In this document: positions 51,216 to 58,991 of the stretch, one piece after another
How the letters are laid out: each line of letters starts with the position of its first letter
Position numbering within the stretch: the first letter of the stretch is position 1
Assembly (NCBI GenBank): GCA_949051815.1
Contig: CARQVR010000008.1
Coordinates: 11,924-75,923, forward strand
Direction of reading: 5' to 3'
Origin: an uncultured Lachnospiraceae bacterium
GTDB taxonomy: Bacteria > Bacillota > Clostridia > Lachnospirales > Lachnospiraceae
DNA length: 64,000 bases
The notes under the pieces: generated by a model
Told to the model about the DNA's origin: nothing
The model's database searches: none
What the model saw: only the letters and a program-made list of their open reading frames with translations
Translations under genes and position numbers: made by a program

Positions 51216-51839
51216 TTAAAATGTCATATATGAAAATTTGTTCAATTCTTTTAGTGCGTTAAGCGATTTTTTAGTTTTAAATACAATCTGATAATTTTCT
51301 TTGACCATCTTAATTTCATCTAATAAAATATTTCTATCATAAGGATGTCTCGCATATTTATTTAGTTTTGCATTCAAATTATTATCTGCCATTGGTCCAG
51401 CAATAATATCATACTCACTTAATAAATTACTAACATCCTCTACTTCACGATCATCTTTATCCAAATGTCTCCGCCCCAACAAAATAGCATCTAACCATTC
51501 TCTGTCATATCCAGCAAAAACTTTCATATTCATATTATACTTTTTCAATTCATCAAATGATAACTCATATTTTAAAACATAAGCAGATTTAAGATATTCC
51601 CAAACTGACAGATCACCATCAAACTGTATTCTTCTTTTTTTTCCTGCCCACTCAACAGCCTGCTCTAATATATTGGTTAAATAAAATCCTCCTCCAAAAT
51701 CTGAAGTAACACTTGTTTTACCAAGATCGATTTCGGAAAACAAAGTGTTTGTTCCATGAAAAAGCAGATAGTTGCCTTCATTCTCACAAGTCGCTCTTGT
51801 TTTTAAAATCTCATGTAAAATACTGATTTTATCTTCCAT
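51216..51839 (-). CDS. DUF3990 protein, predicted ADP-ribosyltransferase-like toxin
   Basis: The protein is 207 aa. NYLLFHGTNTLFSEIDLGKT, then SDFGGGFYLTNILEQAVEWAGKK is the DUF3990 signature. HGT, the GFYLT block and a downstream acidic segment match the order of motifs in the ADP-ribosyltransferase fold. Such genes appear with small helical partners in gut Firmicutes and are suspected toxin-antitoxin pairs. This gene precedes the small partner, the reverse of the classical antitoxin-first order. It is AT-rich, consistent with acquired DNA. The target is unknown. Confidence 0.7.
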   Translation of the reverse strand: MEDKISILHEILKTRATCENEGNYLLFHGTNTLFSEIDLGKTSVTSDFGGGFYLTNILEQAVEWAGKKRRIQFDGDLSVWEYLKSAYVLKYELSFDELKKYNMNMKVFAGYDREWLDAILLGRRHLDKDDREVEDVSNLLSEYDIIAGPMADNNLNAKLNKYARHPYDRNILLDEIKMVKENYQIVFKTKKSLNALKELNKFSYMTF

Positions 51840-51976
51840 TTTCCTTACTACCTATCTTTTGTATTTATATAAATTAGTATAACATATCTTCCTTTATATC
51901 ACAAGGATGTCAATAATATGACACATTGCATTTTATTCGGCAAGGATTTACACTTTCCTGCCGCTCACGGCATTAT

Positions 51977-52160
51977 GTGTTTTATACAGCCCGCCTATGC
52001 GGGCTAAAACACGTCCGTGAAAATCACCATTTTCACGGAGTAGCAAGCCACGCAAATGGGTACCCATTTACACCATAATCTAAAATTCCCGTACCGGTCA
52101 TTTCAGATTATTTGCTTGTTGGGGCAAATCCCCAAACCCCTTTGTTACGCCCTGCACGGC
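51977..52160. other. oriT-like cluster of inverted repeats downstream of the relaxase gene
   Basis: Four inverted repeats lie in 160 bases: GTGTTTTA...AGCCCGC-ctat-GCGGGCT...TAAAACAC (51977-52012), CCGTGAAAAT-cacc-ATTTTCACGG (52015-52038, perfect 10 bp), AAATGGGTACCCATTT (52054-52069, perfect) and TTGGGG-n5-CCCCAA (52119-52135). Then comes GTTACGCCCTGCACGG (52144-52159), which recalls nic regions of MOBP relaxases (GCGCCCT). The region from 51840 to 52267 has no gene. The nick site itself is not proven. Confidence 0.55.
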
Positions 52161-52267
52161 TTTCTGTATTTTATACAAATCTGGATTAAAAGAATAAAAA
52201 GAAAAAAATATATGCAGACAAATCTTCCAAAAATAGAAAATGCCTGCATTTATTGTAACAGCCGTTA

Positions 52268-53713
52268 TTATATTTCCTGTTCCTTTCCCCGCTCATGTTT
52301 TTTCCGGTTTTCTTCATTTCCGGCAATGTCTTCGCCGACGGCCTTTTCAATATTCTTCGCTGCCACCTCCAGCTCCTTAATCTCCAGCTTCAACGAACTA
52401 CTCTTTTTCGTCAGCTCCGCCTTTTCATCACTTAGCTCTCTGTATCTTTCAAACAAGTCAGCAAGATTTATCTCTTTTGGCTTCATCTGCTTTTTATTAA
52501 AATATATTTCAGATGCACGAAACAAGACAAGCTGCTCCTCATGCTCTCTCGCATATGCGGCCGGATCTTTGGCCCGCTTTGATTCATAATATACATGCGC
52601 GTTCCTTTTATAATTCTGCGTAAACTTTATTTTTTCAGAAAGCTCCATCAGCTCACTTTCAATATTTCGGAGGTCTTTTCTGTAAAGTGAAAGTTCCGCA
52701 TTTTTAGCATCGGCATAAATCTGAAAATCCTCAGAGGTGGTAATCTTATGTGAAATCAGGAAGTTCATGGTTTTTACCAGCGTATTGATATTGCTTCTGA
52801 CCAAAGCATGTTCATACGCTTTAGACTGCTGCGCTTTGATATTTTTTGAAATATCCACCAGAAGATTAATCCGTGTTGAAGAGATTTTCTTTTTCTTCAA
52901 TATCGTGCGTTCTTTAATCTCTGGCACTATTCGTCTCTTCTCCGGAATTTCCGCTTCTTCTGTCAACACTTCCGGCTCTTTTTCCTTATTGGCAATTCTT
53001 TTCCGAATTGCCTCCTCAGTGTAATTTTCCCCTATTGTCCTGGCTCTTGTGAAACGTTCCTGCCCCGGTGCCCGAAACGAAATGTGCTTGCCCTTCTTAA
53101 TCTCATACCCTTCCATTTCAAGCGCATATAGCAAATCATCAAATGTTTTCGAATTTCTAATCGCATCATCAATAACATATCTCAGCTTTTTCTGCCAGCT
53201 TACTTTTTCTTCTTTATGAACATTCCTGTTTTTAGTCTTTCTCTTTGCATCATATTTAGGCAGTACTGACAGGTTATTGGCTTTGCAGATCTCGTCGTTA
53301 ATATCGCGGATTCTGTATTTATCTTTTTTGTCAGAATGATATTTCCTATGGTTCACATAGTCAACAGCATTAAATATGATATGGTTATGGATATGATCCT
53401 TATCAACATGCGTTGAGACAACAAACTCATATTTTCCGCCGGTGACACTCCTGGCAAATTCTATTCCAAGCTCCAGCGCTTTTTCCGGAGTAATGTCATC
53501 ATCCGGAGAAAAAGCCTGCATCAGATGATAAGCAATCCGATCTCCCCTCCCGGTTCCCTGTCTTGCCGTAAGTTCCATTTCCCGGTCTGCAGTCTCCACG
53601 GAACAGCCATGCGAATAAACAAGCGTGCCATCCTTTGTTTTTTCAGGATTAATAATATAGTCAATCGCTTTCTTGATCGTCTTTTCAATAACCTTTATTT
53701 TTGATGTAGCCAT
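52268..53713 (-). CDS. conjugative relaxase, MOBP (MobA/VirD2-like)
   Basis: The protein is 481 aa. An N-terminal relaxase domain (about residues 1-180) contains the metal-binding HUH-type motif HVDKDHIHNHIIFN (about 103-116). The nicking Tyr is likely the one in AIDYIINPEKT near residue 19. The rest is a long charged coiled coil (about 290-470). It nicks oriT and leads the strand to the recipient. It follows mobC by 24 bases, so the two form the relaxosome unit. A palindrome cluster typical of oriT lies just downstream. Confidence 0.93.
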   Translation of the reverse strand: MATSKIKVIEKTIKKAIDYIINPEKTKDGTLVYSHGCSVETADREMELTARQGTGRGDRIAYHLMQAFSPDDDITPEKALELGIEFARSVTGGKYEFVVSTHVDKDHIHNHIIFNAVDYVNHRKYHSDKKDKYRIRDINDEICKANNLSVLPKYDAKRKTKNRNVHKEEKVSWQKKLRYVIDDAIRNSKTFDDLLYALEMEGYEIKKGKHISFRAPGQERFTRARTIGENYTEEAIRKRIANKEKEPEVLTEEAEIPEKRRIVPEIKERTILKKKKISSTRINLLVDISKNIKAQQSKAYEHALVRSNINTLVKTMNFLISHKITTSEDFQIYADAKNAELSLYRKDLRNIESELMELSEKIKFTQNYKRNAHVYYESKRAKDPAAYAREHEEQLVLFRASEIYFNKKQMKPKEINLADLFERYRELSDEKAELTKKSSSLKLEIKELEVAAKNIEKAVGEDIAGNEENRKKHERGKEQEI

Positions 53714-53737
53714 ATTTTCTTCTCCACTTACAAGCTG

Positions 53738-54076
53738 CTACGGAATCTGATAAAACTTTGCCCGCAAAAGTTTCCAGATCATACTTACGTCTTCCTGTAC
53801 GTCCTTGATCTGGTTCTTATAAATCAGTCCCTCACTGTTTATCTTGTGTGCGATCTGATTGATGTTATTCCCGATCCTGTTGACCTCATATGCAAGCGCT
53901 TTGATATCTGAATAGTCAACATTAATCAAAAAACCATTCGTTGCCGCATCAACAAGAAACTCCCTCAGTGTAGCGGATCCGGACGCCTTCATCCGCTTTT
54001 GAATCAACTGATACTCATAGTCAGTCACCCATATTTTTAACTGTCTGTCTCTAACTCTAAACGGTTCTTTCTCCAT
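53738..54076 (-). CDS. MobC-like relaxosome accessory protein
   Basis: A protein of about 112 aa from the ATG at 54076 (GGAGAAGG upstream). RDRQLKIWVTDYEYQLIQKRMKASG is the N-terminal strand and helix of MobC/ribbon-helix-helix accessory proteins. NRIGNNINQIAHKINSEG is the conserved MobC C-terminal motif. It helps open oriT for the relaxase. The open frame continues upstream to 54151 but overlaps the terminator and the degenerate palindrome there, so the shorter start is preferred. Confidence 0.88.
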   Translation of the reverse strand: MEKEPFRVRDRQLKIWVTDYEYQLIQKRMKASGSATLREFLVDAATNGFLINVDYSDIKALAYEVNRIGNNINQIAHKINSEGLIYKNQIKDVQEDVSMIWKLLRAKFYQIP

Positions 54077-54092
54077 ACCTTCTCCTTCACTT

Positions 54093-54110
54093 TTATGTGA
54101 TCCCGCATAA
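54093..54110. promoter_or_regulatory. element palindrome, degenerate site 4 (upstream of mobC)
   Basis: TTATGTGATCCCGCATAA, 14 of 18 positions as in sites 2 and 3, with the differences at the centre. It lies 17 bases before the mobC start, the same spacing as site 3 to the pentapeptide start (16 bases). Confidence 0.5.
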
Positions 54111-54115
54111 AAAAC

Positions 54116-54155
54116 AGGCACGGAAAACCTTATCGCTCTCTGGTCTTCCATGCCT
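54116..54155 (-). terminator. terminator after the DUF5710-type gene
   Basis: On the minus strand AGGCATGG pairs with CCGTGCCT (one G-U pair) and is followed by GTTTTTT. It separates the DUF5710/topoisomerase unit from mobC-relaxase, so the latter needs its own promoter near site 4. Confidence 0.65.
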
Positions 54156-54162
54156 GATTTGT

Positions 54163-55146
54163 TTATGTCCGCTCCGGTGTCTCTTGCCTTCTGGATCCCA
54201 TTTCCTGAACATTTGTATGTTGTTTCTCTGTTACAGATTTATAATTATTTAACTTTTCATGTACAGAATCTTTTGCTGCCGGAAGGTACTGCCGGAACTT
54301 GCTGCAATCTGATTTTTCTGTTATATACCATAATTTCTTATCTGAATTATACCTTGCTCCATCCTGTTTAAGCTGCCCAATCATACCTTGGAACTCCTTA
54401 GGACCGGCCGGTGGCAGCTTTAGATAAATTGCCTCATCATGACAATTGATATAATCCTGAATATTGGTTATTGCTTCCTTTCCAGCACTTTGCTTCACAT
54501 ACCATTCCTTACGGTCCGGATCAAACGCGGCGCCCATGCGCTTAATTCCATCCTTCACCGTCATAAAGGTGTTTCTCGTCATGTAGGGGAACTTCAAGCT
54601 CACCCGCTGCTCCTCATCCTGATACGATACCATTTCCGAAACAGCATCATTCCGCTCCCATAATGCAAGTTCTCTGACACGGCCATTGAATATTTCACAG
54701 TTCTGTACATCGAGAATATCCTGCGTCTGTTCTGTAATCTTCCCATACATTTTCATATCCAGATCAGCCAGTTCCTGTAGCATCTGTATCTTTTCACGCT
54801 GCAGGTTTAAAATCTCTGCGTCTTTCTGAAATATACCAAACTGCAGCTCGCTGCGCTGCGACGCATTGATATAATCATTTGCGTGCTGTACAATTTTATC
54901 CTGATATACTCTTGCCAGATCTTTGCCATCTCCAGACAGATTCGTAATGTTATCACTAAATTCAGTCATACCTTGTAAAATTTTTTCCGGAAATGCCTCA
55001 GTCTGTTGAAAAATATCATAATACTCACCACTTAACTCCCAAAAAAGTTTCCGGTCCTTCCTTGACAACTCGTCTCTGTTAAGACGTGCCATATAACGGT
55101 TCATCTCATTCAAATAATCTGATAAATATTTTGTAGTTTCTGACAT
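54163..55146 (-). CDS. ICE protein with coiled coil and two DUF5710-like modules
   Basis: A 327-aa soluble protein. The N-terminal half is a coiled coil (about residues 90-160). Two repeats follow: VSLKFPYMTRNTFMTVKDGIKRMGAAFDPDRKEWYV (about 180-215) and YLKLPPAGPKEF...DGARYNSDKKLWYI (about 243-280). Both match the DUF5710 pattern (alpha/beta with G-A-x-Y/F-D and W-Y), found in ICE DNA-processing proteins. It lies 6 bases downstream of topB. It may bind DNA with the topoisomerase or primase activities of the element; this is inference. Confidence 0.7.
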   Translation of the reverse strand: MSETTKYLSDYLNEMNRYMARLNRDELSRKDRKLFWELSGEYYDIFQQTEAFPEKILQGMTEFSDNITNLSGDGKDLARVYQDKIVQHANDYINASQRSELQFGIFQKDAEILNLQREKIQMLQELADLDMKMYGKITEQTQDILDVQNCEIFNGRVRELALWERNDAVSEMVSYQDEEQRVSLKFPYMTRNTFMTVKDGIKRMGAAFDPDRKEWYVKQSAGKEAITNIQDYINCHDEAIYLKLPPAGPKEFQGMIGQLKQDGARYNSDKKLWYITEKSDCSKFRQYLPAAKDSVHEKLNNYKSVTEKQHTNVQEMGSRRQETPERT

Positions 55147-55152
55147 ATGTAA

Positions 55153-57288
55153 TTACCTCTTCTTTCCGGGCTTGAACTGTACGGAAAACTTAAACTGCCA
55201 GCCCTTCTTCTGTTCCCCGCTTGTCGTCTTGTAACTGTACTCCTCTATCCCGTCCGGGATAAAGTAGGCAGAATAGGTTCCGTCACCTTCTCTTTTCTTA
55301 AGGCCGGTTACATACACCTTCCGGCCATTCAAAAGAGCAGTAACCTGTTCATCTGTCAGAGTCTTTCCTCTGACCCTGCCAAGAGACATACCGCATTTTC
55401 CGACACAGTATGCTCCGTATTGCCCTGACCTGACCTCTGCCCCGCACTTCGGGCATGTACCAAGATGTTCCCTGCTCTCCCTCTGCTTCGCAGCCTCATA
55501 TCCGATCTTTTTCTCATCCGGAATTTGTACAGCAGTAAATCGGTCTATGTTATTACTAATATCCTCAATCAAACCGGCGAGAAACTCCTCCTTACTGAGA
55601 TCCCCAGTGTTAATTTTCTTCAAATTCTCTTCAAACTGTTGCGAAAGCTCCGGTGCTTTAAGTTCCTCCGGTACAATCCTGATGTACTCTTCTCCCAGCT
55701 CAGTAACACTGTATTGGCCCTTCTCGCGGATAACAAACTGTCTCTTGGGATTTTGCAGCTTCTGAATGATATCCGCCCTTGTTGCGCTTGTACCGATGCT
55801 GTATTTCTCCATCACTTTAACAATCGTCTCATCATTAAATTTATTAGGCGGTTCTGTTTTTTTATCCTGCAAAGCTGCGCTGTCAACAGCAAGACTGTCT
55901 CCTTCCGAAAGCTCCGGCAGAATCTGCAGCCCGCTCTTTTTCTCTTCATCTGTATTAATAAAGAGCTGTCTGTACCCGAGACGACGAATCGTTGTTCCAG
56001 TAGACTTAAACCGGTTTCCCCCAATTTCTACTATGATTTTAGTCGCGTCATACTCATATGCCGGATAAAAAATGGCTATCACGGAAAGGACAACCGCATC
56101 AAACACTCTTTTTTCATCTTCCGCCAGAGACGCGTAAGCAGCTTCCATATCAGCATTAATCGTAGGAATCAGCGCATGATGATCTGTCACTTTCAGATCA
56201 TTAAAATAGCTTTTATCCGCCTGTAGCATTGAAAAATCTATTTTGTTTATTGCCATAGCAAATGATCCGAAACAACAGCTTTTCAGATGCCCGGAAATCT
56301 CATCATAGACATCCATGGATAGATACCGGCTGTCTGTACGCGGATAGGACAGTATCTTATACTTTTCATATAAAGTCTGCGCAATCTCCAGCGTCTTATT
56401 TGGAGGAAAGCTGTATCTGCGCCCCATATCCTGCTGCAGCTTGGCAAGATTATATAAAAGCGGCGCCTTCTCTTTTTTCTCCTGCATTTCATACGCCACT
56501 ACCGTCCCGGTACCGCCGCTTTTTCCTAACGCCTCTGTAGCATCATCTTTCCGGAAAAATTTCATTCCCTTCTCGTCCTCTCCAATCAAAAGACCTTTAA
56601 ATCCTTTTGCGTAGGTAACTTCCACATTCCAGTAGGGTTCTGACCTAAATTCCCGGATAGCTTTATCCCGCAGATACACAAGCTGTAGCAACGTTGTCTG
56701 GCAGCGGCCATAAGATAGTGTCTGTCCGTATGCTCTTGTAAGCGTCAGGAGCGGGCTGTAATTAAAGCCTAAGATATAATCTCCCTCCGTCCGGGCTTCC
56801 GCCTCCCGTAATATCCCCTGAAACTCCGGCAGATCATTCTCTTTCAGGTGATCCATCGCCGTCTGGATCCCTGCTTTTGTCAGGGAACTTGCCCAGAGAA
56901 CTTTCTTTGGCAGGCGGCATCCTGCCATGCGGTAGATCCATTCCTGTATCAGATACCCTTCCCTGCCTGCGTCACCGGCATTAATCAGCATCTCTATGTC
57001 ACCCCGGTGGATCAGCTCTTTTATCACCTTATACTGGTGCCTTGTCCTTGGAAGCACCTTCAAACTATCAGACAGATCAAACGAAACCGGAAGATTTGCA
57101 AGACTCCATTTCCTGTATTTTTCATCGTGTTCCTGCGGTTGTTTCAACCCGACCAGGTGTCCAATAGCCCATGTAACCACATAGCGCTCTCCTTCCATAT
57201 ATCCGTTATGTTTCTCCCCTGCTCCGACTACCTTTGCGATATCGGCACCGGCAGCGGGCTTCTCTGCTACAATTAATATTTTTCCCAT
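55153..57288 (-). CDS. topB: type IA DNA topoisomerase III of the element
   Basis: The protein is about 711 aa. The Toprim domain begins at the start codon (MGKILIVAEKPAAG) and continues with INAGDAGREGYLIQEW, where the usual last Glu of REGE is Tyr. The catalytic Tyr is in LSYPRTDSRYLS, with the strand-binding motif SYGRCQTTLLQL. A C-terminal zinc-ribbon-like part (GTCPKCGAEVRSGQYGAYCVGKCG) follows. Such genes are standard on Tn1549-like ICEs and assist transfer and replication. The ATG at 57288 with AAGGAG upstream is preferred over the longer frame. The gene starts 78 bases after the tyrosine recombinase. Confidence 0.93.
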   Translation of the reverse strand: MGKILIVAEKPAAGADIAKVVGAGEKHNGYMEGERYVVTWAIGHLVGLKQPQEHDEKYRKWSLANLPVSFDLSDSLKVLPRTRHQYKVIKELIHRGDIEMLINAGDAGREGYLIQEWIYRMAGCRLPKKVLWASSLTKAGIQTAMDHLKENDLPEFQGILREAEARTEGDYILGFNYSPLLTLTRAYGQTLSYGRCQTTLLQLVYLRDKAIREFRSEPYWNVEVTYAKGFKGLLIGEDEKGMKFFRKDDATEALGKSGGTGTVVAYEMQEKKEKAPLLYNLAKLQQDMGRRYSFPPNKTLEIAQTLYEKYKILSYPRTDSRYLSMDVYDEISGHLKSCCFGSFAMAINKIDFSMLQADKSYFNDLKVTDHHALIPTINADMEAAYASLAEDEKRVFDAVVLSVIAIFYPAYEYDATKIIVEIGGNRFKSTGTTIRRLGYRQLFINTDEEKKSGLQILPELSEGDSLAVDSAALQDKKTEPPNKFNDETIVKVMEKYSIGTSATRADIIQKLQNPKRQFVIREKGQYSVTELGEEYIRIVPEELKAPELSQQFEENLKKINTGDLSKEEFLAGLIEDISNNIDRFTAVQIPDEKKIGYEAAKQRESREHLGTCPKCGAEVRSGQYGAYCVGKCGMSLGRVRGKTLTDEQVTALLNGRKVYVTGLKKREGDGTYSAYFIPDGIEEYSYKTTSGEQKKGWQFKFSVQFKPGKKR

Positions 57289-57365
57289 GCCTTGCTCCTT
57301 TTCCTGTTTCTTCTGCTTCCTGCAATTAAAAACAGCCGGATATTGTTTCCGACTGTTTCCTGCTT

Positions 57366-58187
57366 TTACCAATCAACCACTGAATTAATTATCCTATATT
57401 GTTCCTGTGCCGTCCGCCTTGTATATATGCGGGTGGTATTAATACTTGAATGTCCCAGAATATCCGCCAGCAGAATGATCTCATTTGGCTTCTTTGAAAG
57501 AAAATTGAGTGCAAACCTATGCCGGAAGGCATGCGGATGTACGACTCCCGGATCAATATTATATCGAATCGCAAATCTTTTGAGCATTGTCGCTACGCCA
57601 TTCGCAGATATTGTAACCCCGTTTTTGTTAAGAAACAGTGAGCCTTCCTTTCTCTGATCCGCTTCCAACCATCCCAGCAGCTCCTCTTGCAACACTCTTG
57701 GAAAATAGATCCGCCGCAGCTTGTTCCCTTTCGCATACAGCTCCACATAGCCGATATATACGTCTTCTGCCTGAAATGCAATGATTTCGCTGATTCTCGC
57801 ACCCGTACAAACCATTGTCCGAACAATCAAATACCACTTCATTTTTTCATCCTTCTGTAGTTTTCTAAGCAGTTTTCTATAATCAGCATTACTTATAACG
57901 TGATCTAAATAAAGTTTTTGCTGCACTCTTATTGTTTTCAACTGCAGGTTATCCTTTCTCAAAAAATGCAAAAAATTATTGAGTGCCAGTATTCTATTGT
58001 TTACCGTCGCTGGTTTATAGTGCGAAATCAGACATTCCTTATATGCCAGTGTACTGTTCCTGTTTACAGCTTCATATTCAGCCAAAAATCTCTTTGCGGT
58101 CCCGACATACGACTTAATCGTATTTTCCGACATCTCATCCTTTCGCAGTCTCTTCTCATAATCAATAAGCATTTGATTTGTTTCCAT
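57366..58187 (-). CDS. tyrosine recombinase, probable DNA invertase of the adjacent shufflon
   Basis: The protein is about 273 aa. An N-terminal SAM-like core-binding domain (about residues 5-90) is followed by a catalytic domain with R131 in CTGARISE, a Lys in YAKGNKLRR (about 153), H219-x-x-R222 in HPHAFRHRF, H246 in LGHSSINT and nucleophile Y255 in TTRIYTRR. All six catalytic residues are present, so it should be active. It is XerC/D-like in size, without the arm-binding domain of integrases. The element already has a serine integrase, so this enzyme is likely used for the invertible segment that starts 88 bases upstream of its start codon (58275). Confidence 0.92.
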   Translation of the reverse strand: METNQMLIDYEKRLRKDEMSENTIKSYVGTAKRFLAEYEAVNRNSTLAYKECLISHYKPATVNNRILALNNFLHFLRKDNLQLKTIRVQQKLYLDHVISNADYRKLLRKLQKDEKMKWYLIVRTMVCTGARISEIIAFQAEDVYIGYVELYAKGNKLRRIYFPRVLQEELLGWLEADQRKEGSLFLNKNGVTISANGVATMLKRFAIRYNIDPGVVHPHAFRHRFALNFLSKKPNEIILLADILGHSSINTTRIYTRRTAQEQYRIINSVVDW

Positions 58188-58274
58188 TTTCCCATTTTCC
58201 TCCTTTGCAGGTTCTTCTATTGTCAAACGACATTTTAGTATAGAAAATGAGAACAGAAAACTCAGCTTGTCAAA

Positions 58275-58293
58275 ATAATAGAGCTTATTTTGA
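58275..58293 (+). repeat. inverted repeat, left boundary of the invertible segment
   Basis: ATAATAGAGCTTATTTTGA, identical in reverse to 59347-59365. With its flanks it makes two 9-bp arms (TCAAAATAA at 58270-58278 and TTATTTTGA at 58285-58293) around a 6-bp spacer TAGAGC, the standard form of a tyrosine-recombinase crossover site. It encodes NRAYFD in the same frame as the repeat inside the secreted-protein gene. Confidence 0.88.
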
Positions 58294-58939
58294 TAAAGGC
58301 ATTGAAGAAAGTAACAACGAAAACAGTAATGACCCGGGATTGAGTAAAGGCGTCGCAATCAATTTGAAAGGTGATGACAACAAAGCGACATCCTACCTTG
58401 TGACGGAAGATATGTCAGGGGTATTTTTGTACATGATAAGGCACGACTATGCAAATGTCGGAAACAGCATTGAATTTGACGTTCTTCCATCAGATCCGGA
58501 GGTAAGCTGTCAGAGAATATTGCAAATATCCGGAGCTTATAATGGTGCTGTAAAATCAAACGTGTACTATGTGCCGGAACTGAGGAAAGGAACCCAGATA
58601 AAATTTTCCGCAACTTATGCTAAACTTTTCAGGGCAAATAACTCTGAGGCAAAAGGTATTTCAGTCAATTTAAAAGGCGATGATAATAAACAGACAGCCT
58701 ATCTCGTTCAAGAAGATTTACATGATGTATTTATGATATGTAAAGCCAATACAAATCCCCCGCTTCCTGCATTCAATACTTTACCCGGGGTTCCGATTGT
58801 AGCAACTAAAAAGCTTCATAATGCAACTGTCAACGGTCCCGGCGGAAGTTATACACATGATGATATATATTATATCCCTGAACTTCGCGCTGGTACGAGT
58901 ATTACAAATTTTGGTGGGAGCTGTCATATGTTTTATTAA
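58294..58939 (+). other. silent alternative C-terminal cassette (cassette B) of the shufflon
   Basis: Open frame of about 214 codons after the site, opposite in direction to the expressed gene. It has two related modules: KGVAINLKGDDNKATSYLVTEDM... and KGISVNLKGDDNKQTAYLVQEDL..., each ending in an xxYYVPELR-x-GT-x-I segment. The upstream ATG at 58247 has no ribosome binding site and no signal peptide, so the cassette is not expressed as it stands. After inversion it would follow NRAYFD of the secreted protein in frame, replacing 117 residues with about 214. Confidence 0.82.
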
Positions 58940-58954
58940 CAGCGCAACTGTATG

Positions 58955-58984
58955 AGGAGTAAGGGCGCTAAATCCCTTACTCCT
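58955..58984. terminator. bidirectional terminator shared by the two cassettes
   Basis: AGGAGTAAGGG (58955-58965) and CCCTTACTCCT (58974-58984) form a perfect 11-bp stem with an 8-base loop. It lies between the convergent stops of cassette B (58939) and the expressed gene (58992), so whichever cassette is in frame is terminated. Confidence 0.75.
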
Positions 58985-58991
58985 TTATAAT

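Noticed and set aside
57366..58187. The tyrosine recombinase as the integrase of the element
   Set aside because: A large serine recombinase sits at the element end next to the cotJC junction, while this enzyme is internal and beside a pair of 19-bp inverted repeats. Inversion is the better explanation.
58247..58939. A stand-alone plus-strand gene of 230 aa starting at 58247
   Set aside because: The start has no ribosome binding site or signal peptide, and the first residues up to the 19-bp repeat are unlike anything. The rest is in frame with the repeat of the opposing gene. I treat it as a silent cassette.
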